This document shows, piece by piece, positions 38,805 through 50,327 of a stretch of 64,000 nucleotides of DNA. Under the pieces are notes generated by a model. It was not told the origin of the DNA and did no database searches. It was given only the letters and a program-made list of their open reading frames with translations. This DNA comes from Schistosoma haematobium. Lineage: Eukaryota > Platyhelminthes > Trematoda > Strigeidida > Schistosomatidae. The first letter of the stretch is position 1. Every line of letters begins with the position of its first letter. A program made the translations under genes and the position numbers. Where the stretch lies: positions 19,911,287-19,975,286 of the forward strand of contig NC_067195.1 of the NCBI RefSeq assembly GCF_000699445.3. The letters are read 5' to 3'.

Positions 38805-39036
38805 ATTGGATGCCGGCTCAGTGGTCCTGTAAGTTAAGCATTCACACGCGAGACAGAAGACCCTGGATCAGAATCCCGCGGGCGGGATCGTGGATGTGCA
38901 CTGCTGAGGGGTCCCACAATGGGATGAAACGGCCGTCCAGTGCTTCCAGGTCTCCAACGGTGACCTAACATCAATCGGTTCATGATCACAATCAAAAATT
39001 TAATAATCTCCACAGCCCGTATACTGGTAAATCACT
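38805..39036 (+). mobile_element. Family-A HHR-SINE, 5'-truncated
   Basis: It starts near CACCATTGGATGCCGGCTCA and includes the A box, a B-box region (GGATCAGAATCCCGCG) and a near-complete hammerhead at 38897-38946. It ends with the tail CTCCACAGCCCGTATACTGG. In the core only A9 is changed (CTGAGGG for CUGAGGA). Stem I (GTGCACTG/CAGTGC) and stem III (ACGG/CCGT) are intact. Confidence 0.8.
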
Positions 39037-39824
39037 TAGTTTTTCGACATCAACAGCTGAACAACCTTGGAGTTATTTGTAAATGTGAACAATGATAATT
39101 AAGATAGAAAACATGTGTTTAAAATTGAAACCGATTCATTGTCGTGATAAAAATATAAATGATTTATGTTATGAATAAAACAATACTATTACATATTTGC
39201 TATGAATTGAATGAATCATGAAAGTGCTACTTTAGTTTAGAGGAAATACAATTATGTAAATAAAACAATATCATTGTTAGATTTCAATTTATGGATTAAA
39301 TGATCATAGTTTATTTTGAAAAAAACAAACTCTAGGAATTATTATTTCTGATATCGAAACCAAGAATCAACCTTGATAAATAAGGATACTTCGAAATGCT
39401 GTCATTGGACCATAAGAAAATAGCTTCCAAACCTACCGACCGGTGATATCTTGCTATATACCGACATTTATTGTTACATCAGCAATCATGTTAATTTATT
39501 TCACTTAATGATCTAGTTAAACAGTTGCAAATCTGATATCAATGAAGCGTAAAGTCATCTGCAAGATGAACAATCTTCGATCTTTTAGGTTTTACTGGTG
39601 AATATTTTAGGGACATAGTTACTGAATACAATAAAGTAGTATCAACACTTTTCAACTATTTGTGATAAATTTTCATGGTATGAACGATTAATGTTTGTCC
39701 TTATAATCTATCCTATTACGTGAACGTTCTCAGTAGATGGACTACTTTCATATATTTCATGATTATAACTATACATTTACATGTAAAATATTTCACAATG
39801 AACACTGAGCTACTAATAAGTAGC
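39037..39824. other. No feature seen
   Basis: AT-rich; nothing recognised. Confidence 0.4.
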
Positions 39825-40225
39825 TACGACATCTATAGTAAATTATGTATATTATTATCAGCTTTATTCAATATTATATTTTTGGTACAATATAGAATTC
39901 TCAGCACAAAGTATTTCAAAAATTTCTCGTTTCTTACTTCTTGATCAAACCTGATGATAAATATTGATTGATCACCAGGTAGAAGTTAGCAATCCAGTCA
40001 GTTGACATCTAAACAATGTACATTCTTTTCGCTGCATATTGCCAGCAACCACGATATCTGTGATTGTGCCTTTTGTAACTTGTACAACGTAAGGTTGTAC
40101 ACTTTTTCAGAAACGCACCTAAGTAGGTAATATGATTAATAACCATAATGGTGTACTTAAACAAACAAAGTTAGGTAACTAGATGGCAGGAACAGCTAGC
40201 CCAGATGTTCAAGCAGGGCACCATC
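39825..40225 (+). repeat. Dispersed repeat 'F', copy 1
   Basis: It matches 47495-47895 over about 400 bases: AGCTTTATTCAATATTATAT, GGTACAATATAGAATT, CTGCATATTG, CAACCACGAT and GGCAGGAACAGCTAGCCCAG. No coding frame is intact. Copy 2 is in the intron between exons 2 and 3; this copy is about 0.7 kb beyond the gene's 3' end, same orientation. Confidence 0.75.
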
Positions 40226-40504
40226 AGATAACTGTGAGTAAATGTTAAAAATTTGTGTCACTCCTAAAATATTAATAAATCACATCACATAATATCAGAA
40301 AAATTCATTCTATCGATTCTAGCTTATGGATTTCTTAAAGTTCTCTAAACACCATATCAGATAATCAGATATATCAATAGCAGATATTTCGGTATCGAGC
40401 AACACCTATTATCCGGTACTGATAAATTCCATCATAACTTTCTCCTAACAACAAACGAGTATAGTTATGATCACTAGAAATATGCCTTTTGATTATAAAC
40501 ATTT

Positions 40505-40800
40505 TCACTATGACAATTGATTGATCAATGGGTGGTGATCAATATCAGGTCCTTCTTAATGCAGATTGAATGCTACCGACCAAGTTGCAATGTGGCCAGT
40601 AGTCTAAGTGACTTGACACTGTGTACATTATGTTGAGATAAGATGGTGGTTGGAGGTAGTCAACAGGAAACGTTTGGCATGGGTTTCGTGCTACTTGGCA
40701 CTCGTCAGCAAGGTGTACCTGTAATCTTGAGGGAACTGATGCTCCCTGACGGATTCGATCCTGTGTCACCTAACTTCATAGTCAGAGATATTATCACTAT
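40505..40800. mobile_element. Family-B HHR repeat with its second half inverted
   Basis: Bases 40512-40641 are the 5' half on the plus strand. Bases 40642-40797 are the hammerhead half on the minus strand, from TCCCTCAAGATTACAGGTAC to CTACCTCCAACCACCATCT. The minus-strand hammerhead has CTGACGA, a perfect stem II (GTGC/GCAC) and GAAA; only stem III is unclear. Confidence 0.7.
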
Positions 40801-40917
40801 GCAATCAAAATATTTTAATGAAAAACTTTAGTTTTGTTGATTATATTCTTACGGACAAAATATTTATTAGCAGCATTATATTGAACGCAGATTATAAAGC
40901 AGAAAGTCACAATTGAT

Positions 40918-40923
40918 TTTATT
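40918..40923 (-). terminator. Poly(A) signal AATAAA of the 622-aa protein gene
   Basis: A canonical AATAAA hexamer on the minus strand lies 70 bases after the TGA stop. It is in a very A/T-rich 3' UTR (about 40900-40992) with several runs of T in the genomic plus strand. The family-B repeat at 40505-40800 starts just beyond, so the mRNA probably ends around 40890-40910. Confidence 0.55.
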
Positions 40924-40992
40924 TAAGGATTTTTAAGATTTTTAAAATATTTTTTAAAATAAAAATATGGTCATTTCAATGGTTTCTCAATT

Positions 40993-41694
40993 TCAAATTT
41001 TCGACAATTCTTTAAGTAGTAAAGGTTTAATATATGGTACGTTTAATTTATTAGTACTTTTATTCAATTGATCATTTGATACAGACATAACAGATGGATT
41101 TTCACTTGATGTATTCAATTGAGCTAAACTAGCCGAACGTCCATGAGATTTTAATGGGTGTTCTACAAATTGAATATTCGGTCCAGGTGTACTTGCTTTT
41201 CTTTTAAATGGTAATCTAAACAAAGATTGAATACCTTTGGTTGTGGTGAATTTGTTTGAATTACTCTCTGAAACATTAAATTCTTTAGATGTATTCAAAT
41301 AGACTGTATTTGATTTAGTACTGGAAAAAGTTGAATAGATTGGTAAAGTTAATTGGCTAAAATATCGTTCATTTGACAAATTATACTTTTTATCAGTTAC
41401 ATCATTAGTTTGATAAATAGATTCATTCAATTTATCTAAATTATTATTACTCATTGAAGATTTCGAAGATTTTAACCATTTCGAATAATTATCATTTGTT
41501 ATAAGGTGATTATTTTTACGATTGTTATTGTTTTGACCAATGACTTTCGGGCATTGATCAAAATCTTTTGTTAATTTTTTTGCTTGTTGAACTGATACTG
41601 GTCCCCATGGTGATTCTGTGAATTTTCTTTGTGTTGAATGACGTTCATTTTTCTCTGTAATAGGACTTTTCCAGTCATCCTGTTTAACTGGATT
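40993..41694 (-). CDS. Last coding exon of the 622-aa protein gene (residues 390-622, stop TGA)
   Basis: The exon follows an acceptor with a T-rich tract ending TTACTTAG (AG at 41695-41696) and reads 233 codons to TGA at 40993-40995. It enters in phase 0, matching exon 2. It starts NPVKQDDWKSPITEKNE and contains the motif ESPWGPVSVQQAKKLTKDF (416-434), the most conserved-looking stretch. An Asn-rich linker and a Ser/Thr/Asn-rich, basic tail follow, ending LLLKELSKI. The tail has basic-proline patches (for example RLPFKRKASTPGPN) that could be kinase targets. No membrane segment is seen and no family is recognised. The second half alone starts with an internal Met at 41454, but the open frame clearly extends upstream to the acceptor. 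An AATAAA on this strand follows 70 bases after the stop. Confidence 0.8.
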   Translation of the reverse strand, partial: NPVKQDDWKSPITEKNERHSTQRKFTESPWGPVSVQQAKKLTKDFDQCPKVIGQNNNNRKNNHLITNDNYSKWLKSSKSSMSNNNLDKLNESIYQTNDVTDKKYNLSNERYFSQLTLPIYSTFSSTKSNTVYLNTSKEFNVSESNSNKFTTTKGIQSLFRLPFKRKASTPGPNIQFVEHPLKSHGRSASLAQLNTSSENPSVMSVSNDQLNKSTNKLNVPYIKPLLLKELSKI

Positions 41695-43319
41695 CTAAGT
41701 AAATATTAAAATAAATACAAGAGAGAAGCTGAATAATTTGTTATTAAAATTCCTAATCAGCTTTTTTTAATAAGAAAATAAACACAATTATTAAGAATCG
41801 ATAACTTTTGTAGAGTCACACAAGTATCACTAACGATACTGAATGATTGTTATATTACTTGATATGTACTTATTAACGTTGAGAATGTGAAATGACAGAT
41901 TCTATCTCAAATGTTTATGAATGATGCTGTATGTAGTTCAATATGGATGTTCTAGGTTTCAGTTATTTGATTGAATGGTAGATGAACATTACTGAAAAGT
42001 TTGAACTAGGATAGAACACCACTTCGATGCATGTTTATTTCTAATAGATCTTTGTTTCAATTCTTGACTTAAAAAGAAAAAAACTATACATGACTGCTTG
42101 AACATTAAAACAAGAGTTCATCAAATTGGCAATTATTCAACTCCCCACTTTCAGAAGAACGTAAGATTTACATTTTACTTCATTATGACTTATGAACCAA
42201 TAATATTTACAACTTTCACATTTACTGACTAAAGATTGAATAGTAATAAACAATAAATTGGATGTAAAATAAATTTATCTATTTTAATAATCCTAAGCGG
42301 CGTTACTAAAACAAAGATAGACAAAATGGATTAGAAATGTGATGAACTTGTTTGTATATAATCAACACTTACAGAATTAGAAACCTGCCAATAAATAACA
42401 CTTAGTGAGTGTGTGCTATATTCGATTTGAAAATGAGTATTCCATTGTTTTTTACAGTTAATACATAAATAGGAAACTTTTTTGACACTCAATTTTTAAC
42501 TCGACTCGATATTGTGTTCATCATTAACTGCTTGTTTTGTTCCATTTCCGAACTCCTCTGTAATACACAGTGATGACTAAACACAAGGTCGACTCTAAGA
42601 TTTCCCAGTATAGAGGTTAATGGGATACCTTAAGATTACCAAGTTGAAATAACGGACTCCAGTATTTTTTCTAAACTTCAGTCAGAATACTTTTGTACAT
42701 TTTGGTAATAGTATTATAATATATGCTGGTTTGTCTGTTCTCCTTCGCACAGATGCATGGGATATTCAGTATTTATCTATGGTTCCGGTTCATTTGACTG
42801 ATAAATATGACCTAATATTTAGAATCGTGTACAATATATATTGGTCAACTCCCACGAGTTGTTCAAAATATCGAGCAACGTGGTTTCTTAAGATAAGATT
42901 GAAACGATGACAGTTTATAAGCAATTATAAGTAATTAAACCAAAGAAAAGCAGTTAGCTCCTCCTGTAGGAGGTGTAGCCCCATAAGTCCCCCAACCATT
43001 CAGATCAATATTAAAAAGTGCATTTTATAAACAAGGTTTTATTTCATATGTGACTACAAATTTCTCCTAGGTATCTCATTTTAATCTATATCTGAATTAT
43101 TAGCCATCCATAGCAAACCAAATATGTACTATAAGATTTTTGTAGAGGCTGTTGAGTTTCGCAGTTTGTAACAAAGACCGATCTTAGTTCGGTAAGTTAT
43201 GGAAAAGGAGAGGTATTCGAAAGCTGCTCTTGATAAAAACCGTGACCAGTTGAATCCAACCATGTAAAGTGCTATGCAGTTACTGATTAATAATAATCAT
43301 ATTTGGTCATTCAGTGCTG

Positions 43320-43490
43320 CGAATTCAAGTTGGATTTGTAAAATCGTGGATCTCAGCTCAGAGATTAATCGCCTGCCATGAGATCTTTAAGTCTTACGTT
43401 TGATCCTTAGTGGGGTTTTCGGTAGATACTGTTGAAGAATCTCATTGTAAGACGAAATCGATGTTCAATGTTTCCAGGTTATAAATTATT
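43320..43490 (+). mobile_element. Family-A SINE, old copy
   Basis: Faint similarity is kept in order: CAGCTCAGAGATTAATCGCC (A box), CTTACGTTTGATCCTTAG (B box), GTAAGACGAAATCGATG (hammerhead remnant) and TTTCCAGGTTA (tail). The core is lost. Confidence 0.5.
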
Positions 43491-44330
43491 GTCTAATTAA
43501 CATCACTCTGTGATGTAAATTATACAACAAAATTCCTAACCTCAGACATCTTTCAAAATTAAAATACCTTCATATTACTTGAAATGATGATTTCTGAGTA
43601 TCAGTATCAGAAAAAGCAATGATACAAACCTACCAAAGAAATAATGACATAACATAATGCGGCTTAAAGATTTGTAAATTTTTAACCCAAAAAAAGAGCA
43701 AAACGGTCTATCCATTTTTCCGAAAAAGTATTGATCCATTGACGATTCATGAAAAAAGAAAATTAATTCATTTTGATGACCATAATGATATAGAATAAAA
43801 GATGAGCCTTGAATATAATTAATTGGTGTAATCCTGTACATAATCTTAAATCCAATCAATTAAGATGCATAAGCAGTTTGGATACCTCACATTTTAGTCT
43901 ACTTTCAAAACTAGAAGCAAAATTTTTAAATGTTAAAGTCCAATAAAAAAAATTAACTATTTAATTCCCATTTAAAATTTAGATTACTGATATAGATAAA
44001 ACATTTCCCATAATGATCCTTTTTTTTCCCAATCTAAATTGAATATTTGGTGTATATTTTTTTTTAAAATCGATTTTTCTTTAACCAAATCGCGAAATAG
44101 ATAAATAGTTAGACAGGAAAAAATATGTGGAATGCTAAATGAGGTAGAAAAGAAAAAAAGAATACATAGCAAAAAAATAGGTCTTAAATGTATATTGTCT
44201 TTGTGTGTAACAGCGTAATATATGTACCTACTGGAAGTAGAATGCAAAGAGACGTGAATACGCAAAGTACATGTTTGACTACGTGTGTACATGTATTTGC
44301 GTGTGAAGTCGAACAGAGCTAGAAAATGAG

Positions 44331-44359
44331 AGACAGAGAGACAGACAGAGAGAGAGAGG
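44331..44359. repeat. (GA)n-rich simple repeat
   Basis: A short run of GA and GACA units. The flanks 44000-44300 hold runs of A and T but no believable gene. Confidence 0.8.
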
Positions 44360-45429
44360 AATTGAATGAATCACAATTTGTAAATGAATGATATATATTT
44401 TACTAAATACACAAAAATATTTTGAAAAATTAAGTGTAGATTTATTATTTTAAGTAGATAACAAAAGTGAAAAGAAGATACATAGATATATATCACCATA
44501 CTACGTATCAAAATATACTGGGGATTTTTTTTATTATTTTAAATGATTAAAACAATAAATCCCACTATGTTCATACAATTTATGACTCCTCAATAATGCG
44601 TTATCATTCATTCTAATTGCATGTACAACAAAAATCTATCAAATTCTTCAATCACTCAACCTATATGAAATCATATATGGAACTAAATGGGGCTTTATAT
44701 ATATTTTTTTTTCAAAAAAAAGAATAGATATGAGTGTGTTCAGGTATGTGTGCTTAGTCAAAAGTTCAAATGTTCAAAAATTTCTGTTTCTAATTGAACA
44801 AGTGAATGACACTAGTTGTTGGGGTGTAAGTTCACAAATGGAATGGAAATCAATAAAATTACTGAATAATATAATGTAGTATAAATAAATGGATGAACAG
44901 CAGTTTCATTCTTTTTCTTCTTCTTCGTGTTGTTGTTATTATTGCTTTTGGCTTAAATAATTCCTTCATGAATGTCAATCAAAAAAGAAACAAAACAGAA
45001 ATATACACACCGAATGAATGACTCATTATAATGAATACTCGATAATTTCTTTTTGTTTATCGAAATATTATATAGAAATTAAGTATAAGCTATCTGTTTA
45101 TAGCTTGAACAATTCAACCCTACTGTATTCGTGAAATTAGTATGAGTTCAGAAGTTCATACCAGATGCTTTAACTGATGTTGGTAGTTATTTAATATACA
45201 TATAGTCACGAGGAATGATTCCTAAAATTACATTCCAACAAGTCACCCCTTTTTCGGAAGAGATGAACTATTGACTATAAATTGAAGTTTTCATCATTTA
45301 AGCCCCTACACTAGTATTCAACTGTCTAGCCTGATTGAAAATGTGAGAATTCAATTAATCTTATTATTTAAAATGAAAAACTAAAGGAGAACAGTTAAAA
45401 TTAACCCTACAAACTTATGATAAACACAG

Positions 45430-45560
45430 TGCAATGAGCCAACTAAAGTTCTAGTGATTAGAGCAGTCAGCTTTCAATTATTAGACACTAGGTTCAAACT
45501 CCATTACACCTTCTATTTAATCAGTCGAGCAGCATGATTGATGTTCAAGCAAACATGCTA
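45430..45560 (+). mobile_element. tRNA-like SINE relic
   Basis: GTTCTAGTGATTAGAGCAGT followed about 45 bases later by CTAGGTTCAAACTCC has the spacing of A and B boxes. No hammerhead core is visible downstream. Confidence 0.45.
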
Positions 45561-46837
45561 CTCCTAAAACCACGTGTATAAAGAAATGATACATGATTAA
45601 TGAGTTGTATCTAATACATACAGAACATTTTAAAAAATTTGTTATTTCTCTCAGAATATCCTAAAAAATTTCCATCCCTTACATTTAATACAATATGAAA
45701 ATGTGAAACATGAAAAATATGTACTTATTACTGGTCAGTAAATACAACTTAGCAATTAAATGCAGCTAGAAAACAATCCTTTTTAATTGCAGTCTTTCTA
45801 TATAGTCTGACTGTTTGAATTGACATGAAATGAGCAGGCTTCATTGTATTAATTAAAGTCAAATGAATTAAGTACTAAATCATGTTTACAGATCACTTGT
45901 AATTCCTTACAGGAATAATTTATACAGTGCCAAATTGAATAACTACTTTTAAGAAAATACAAAACAATAAAATGTATAGAGAATTAACTATTGAGATTAT
46001 AATTATACATAAGTTTACCGAAACTACTCAATAAATCAATTAACTGAATAAATGAATATAATAAAATTTACAAAAAAAAAACTTTATTCATGAACAGATA
46101 ATAGCGATAAGTTGAAAGGGGTAACTGAAGTTAAATCAGTTTGTTAATGTATATCATATTAATAAAGTTTCTAACATACTTGATTTATATGGTAGTGGTT
46201 GATGACTTTCAATTATTCTTCTAAAACATAGTCGATCAATACAATTACCATTAGCATTCAGCATAATAATCGTTAACCAAAGTACATTTACTAGCACTTT
46301 TATCATTCAATACTCTTGACCTTAATATAATAATATAATAGTATACAAAGATTACAATAGAAGTACACTAACATTTATTCACTAATATCAATTGCTTTTT
46401 TTTAAAAACATTAAACAGTATAAACGACTAAATAAGTGCTCTGAACATTTCAAGTTTAAAGTAGAGCTGTATACTAGGCTTAGATGACCAATGTTATAGT
46501 ATTTATTAATATAGCTGAGAAGAATTTAGTATGATAAGAGGATCATCAGGGGTTTTAATGACTGTAACCTAAGGATAATGTATTATACTTTATAGCTGAA
46601 TAGATTCAACAAACTAAAGAGTTGTAGTGCTAAAAGTTCCATTAGCATTAACAATAATTTGAATTATATGTGATCGAAATAAATCCGAATTCATTGAAAC
46701 GATGTCTAAGTTTTAAATATGAACATAAATCCTTGGTAACTTAAAAGTATGAAGATTTCGTTTTTGTATCGAAATATTAGGTTATTTTACTGTTTGCTGG
46801 ATTTAACTAACATATAACCAGCTGAAACATTAATAAA

Positions 46838-47160
46838 CAGAATGGGTTTTGTGGAGATTTTAGAAATTTCACAGATTGAAATCATGAGTCAGTTGAAGCT
46901 CGACCACCATTGAAAACCTGGTGCAACTTCGTGGATTGGTTGAAGTTAGACATTAACACCGTTGGATGCCTGCTCAGTGGTCTAGTGGTTAAGTGCTCGC
47001 GCGCGAAGCCAGTAGGTCCTGGGTTCGAGCCCCGCGTGGTGCGGGATCGTGGATGCGCACTGCTGAGGAGTACCATACTAGGACGAAACGGCCGTCCAGT
47101 GCTTCCAGGTTTTCAATGGTGGTCTAGCTTTAACTGACTCATGATTTCAATCTGTGAAAT
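46838..47160 (+). mobile_element. Family-A HHR-SINE with inverted tail at the 5' end
   Basis: Bases 46850-46922 (TTTCACAGATTGAAATCATG ... TTGAAAACCTGG) are the inverted complement of 47105-47160. Between them lie GTGGATTGGTTGAAGTTAGA, the A box, the B box (CTGGGTTCGAGCCCCG) and a hammerhead. The two ends could fold into a 55-60 bp stem around the whole unit. It lies in the intron between exons 2 and 3. Confidence 0.85.
47054..47108 (+). ncRNA. Hammerhead ribozyme, intact core (family A)
   Basis: The core CTGAGGA (47063-47069) and GAAA (47085-47088) are both present. Stem I is GCACTG/CAGTGC and stem III is ACGG/CCGT, with cleavage expected after GUC at 47096. Stem II reads GTAC against GGAC, one mismatch from GTCC/GGAC. 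The core follows the CUGANGA...GAAA rule; the stem II mismatch may weaken it. Confidence 0.75.
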
Positions 47161-47494
47161 TAATAAACAGATTTTAAAATAATATATTTAAAGTACCGAA
47201 ATGTCTACAGTACAAGTATAATGACACTAATATATTCTTTTGATCTTTCTTAAATCTAACCAGAAACAACGGAACAATACTGGTAATTACTATTCACATG
47301 TAAAGTCTCACTTTCAATTCATTAGTGAATACATAATAAACAACAATCCTTAGTACGTTTGGTATACGTTTATCAATAGAATTCAGATCTCATTAAAAAC
47401 AATATTAACTCAATAAATTCTGGGTTGTTTTATCAGAAATAAACTAACTAAGAATCTCAACTTTCATAATAAAAACAAGATTACTACTATTGGT

Positions 47495-47895
47495 AATATT
47501 ATTATTAGCTTTATTCAATATTATATTATTGGTACAATATAGAATTTTCAGCACGAAGTATTTCAACGAGTTTCCTTCCCTTATTTCTTCATCTATCCTG
47601 ACGACAAAAATTGAATGATCGCCAGTGTCATGTTAGCAGTTCATGAATCGACATCTGCATAATAATGTACATTTTTCTGGCTGCATATTGTCAGTAACCA
47701 CGATTTCCGTGATTCGGCTTTTTTGTAACTTGTACAGCGAAATATCATAAACTTATGACAAACGCAGCTGAGTAGGTTATGATTTTACTAGACATTATAA
47801 TGTGTTAAAACAAACAAAGCAAAAAAAAGAACAGATAACTTGTTGAAATATCTAGGTGGCAGGAGCAAGTAGCCCAGATACTTAAACAGGCCGCC
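47495..47895 (+). repeat. Dispersed repeat 'F', copy 2
   Basis: Second copy of the block at 39825-40225, in the same orientation. It has small insertions such as an A-rich run near 47820. Confidence 0.75.
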
Positions 47896-48339
47896 ATTAT
47901 TAATCATGATGCTTACAAATTTTACATCTAAAAAAAGTTGATTTATTGTCTAGACTTTATTTACTTACTTTAACTAAATCAGTTACTTTTATTTTGTTAC
48001 TGTGTTGTGCATGATTTTTTTTTATTAATTTACAAAAATCTTGGGACAGTGAAAGAAATCTTTCACCATTCTCGATGTATATTTATATTTATATCGAGTA
48101 CGTAAGCGATAAGACAGTAAAAGCACGTTATACATTGATAAGTAAAACATTTAGACAAAATTGTCAAAACATATTGCTATGTGACATCATCACCTGAATA
48201 AGCTGTGCTCGAAACTGTGAATATATTTTATCGTACCAAATCCCTTGAAAGTATGTTTATTTACACGATTGTAATAATTTCACTCAATCATTAGCAGTTA
48301 TATACATCCTCGATGAATAGTTGGTTTGAATTTAACGGC

Positions 48340-48430
48340 AAATATAAATACCGTTATATGGGTACATTCAAGCGATCAGTCCCAAATAGAACGAAACATA
48401 GTTATGAGTACCACCTCTAGTTTCTATTGA
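48340..48430 (+). mobile_element. Smα-type SINE relic, hammerhead end only
   Basis: It reads GGGTACATTCAAGCGATCAG, then TCCCAAATAGAACGAAACAT and ACCTCTAGTTTC. This matches the order of the Smα ribozyme region, but CUGAUGA has become CGATCAG and stem II has a mismatch. Confidence 0.55.
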
Positions 48431-49274
48431 TAAAGATAATATAATTTGATTATCCTTCTAAACTCTATAAACAAACATCTCTAAATTCACGACTTATATG
48501 ATATTGGACCATATTAATCGACTAGAGGATTGTAAATAAACCCGGTTGTATAGCGATTCCCCATTACTAATCAAACTTCATTATGAATAAACTCACATGT
48601 TTTTATAGTATATGATGAATTATTTTAAGAAACTATCTGGTTTGATTTGTCGTTTTTTTTAAAAAAAAATCAGAAATGTAATGAGACATAAAGCATTTGT
48701 CACATATACGTCAATAAAATATTTTGCCAGAAAAATCATATCCAAAACTAATTTCATATTTGCTTTTAGAGAAGGGGTGGCTACTAATACACATTAAAAT
48801 GAGTTTCTATGTTCTTCATAATCATCTGTTTCTTTTTCAGAATAACTTAGAAATTTAATGTATGACAGACTGAAACTTATTTTTCGACAATGAAATCCTT
48901 GCAACCCATTCTTCTGAAAAGTCACCACGTGAGAGTAACTAGTTAAAGGTTACAGAAATTTCAGTTGTTTTATTTAAAATTAATTTATCATGTTAGAAGT
49001 GAGTACGTATCAGTGATAGCATTGAACAATTGACCTGCACATTCTTGAAATAACTGGGATTGAAAATGTAGACCGTTGGATTTCAATTTCTAAAGTCGAA
49101 AGCTAGCATGATCATTGACAGAAATAAAGGACCTTAGCTAGATCATGGGTTCCAGACTACGACAGAATACCTCATTTGAATGCACTTCCTTTTGAGGATT
49201 GCTATTTGTACGATGAATAAACCAAACTAAATAGAAAGTTGTAACTTGTTAACAAATATTTATCTTATCAGAAG

Positions 49275-49560
49275 GGCTTTGTGGAGATTTTAGAAATTTC
49301 ACAGATCGAAACCATTAGTCAGTTGAAGCTAGACCACCATGGGAAACCTGGGAGCACTGGACGGCCGTTTCGTCCTAGTATGGGACTCCTCGGCAGTGCG
49401 CACCCATCCAACGGTGTTAATGTCTAACTTCAACCAATCCACGAAGTTGCGCCACCTTATACCATTGTCTTCAGTGAGTTGATATCTCACAACAGACCTG
49501 GTTGAACTCCACTGGTAACGGCTTACCACTAGAACTCCAGGAGTATCTCTTGAAGTTGGT
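49275..49560 (-). mobile_element. Family-A SINE, minus-strand unit lacking its tRNA-like middle
   Basis: On the minus strand it has the leader (CCAGTGGAGTTCAACCAGGT), GTTAGACATTAACACCGTTG, then jumps directly to GGGTGCGCACTGCCGAGGAG, the hammerhead, and the tail. The A and B boxes are deleted. The core has one change, CCGAGGA for CUGAGGA; stem II, GAAA and stem III are intact (49354-49402). Confidence 0.75.
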
Positions 49561-49572
49561 CACTGGTGAGCA

Positions 49573-49775
49573 GATGATGCCGGCTCAGTGGTCTAATGTT
49601 TAAGTGTTCGCGCGCGAAACCAGTAGGTCCTGGGTTCGAATCTCGCGGGGTGCGGGGTCTTGGATGCTCACTGCTGAGGAGTACCATACTAGGACGAAAC
49701 GGCCGTCCAGTGCTTCCAGGTTTTCCATGGTGGTCTAGCTTCAACTGACTCATGATCTCAATCTGTGAAATATTT
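49573..49775 (+). mobile_element. Family-A SINE, plus-strand unit in inverted pair
   Basis: It begins GATGCCGGCTCAGTGGTCTA and runs through the B box (CTGGGTTCGAATCTCG), a hammerhead with intact core (CTGAGGA at 49674-49680, GAAAC), and the tail TTCCATGGTGGTCTAGCTTC. It sits 12 bases after the minus unit at 49275-49560. The tail matches the inverted tail starting that unit, so the two form a hairpin pair. Confidence 0.8.
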
Positions 49776-50327
49776 ATCTCTTAATTTTCACACGACATGG
49801 CTCCGTTTGTTTTACATCGGTAAAACGATTTGAAAAATAAAAAAAATAAAGACCAGAAAATGATGAAAAGCCAATATAAGTGAAAATAAATAATGTTGTG
49901 TTCAATGATCATTTAAGTCTCAGCATTAAACATCCAGAATCGGGAAAACGTCTAATGATTGTTTGTTGATTTTAGTAAATATACTGTTCAATGTTTTAAT
50001 GAAAACGACTAATTTGTCAACACAAACATCGATCGTAAACAGGTAAGGTAAGTATTCTACTTCTAATAATATCTATTAATGTAACATTAAAATAACACAT
50101 AGTTACTTTGCGAAGTTGGCACTAATTCTCTTAGATTACCTAAAAAGAATATTTTGGAAGAATTTCATACAGAACAATAATCTATGAATGAAACATTCAC
50201 CTAGCTTACTACAGTGTTTAAAATTACCATTATAATTAATAATCTACAACAACAACAACAAAAAAAACTACCATAAAGTCGTAACATATAATAAAATAAC
50301 CAATTTACAAAATACATATCAACTAAC

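Larger units (their letters stand above)
41695..50327 (-). other. Intron 2 of the 622-aa protein gene (8.6 kb)
   Basis: The intron is bounded by a GTTAGT donor and a TTACTTAG acceptor, phase 0. It holds family-A SINEs at 43.3, 46.8 and 49.3-49.8 kb, repeat F at 47.5 kb and SINE relics at 45.4 and 48.3 kb. The remaining parts (41.7-43.3, 43.5-45.4, 45.6-46.8 kb) are plain AT-rich sequence. Confidence 0.7.

Noticed and set aside
43575..44292. Two minus-strand ORFs of about 100 codons
   Set aside because: Composition follows runs of A and T (poly-Phe/Ser/Leu); no splice sites or repeat match supports them.
46882..47137. Overlapping ORFs on both strands (and 49329-49753, 9220-9480)
   Set aside because: They are chance frames across G/C-rich family-A SINE bodies, present in several copies.
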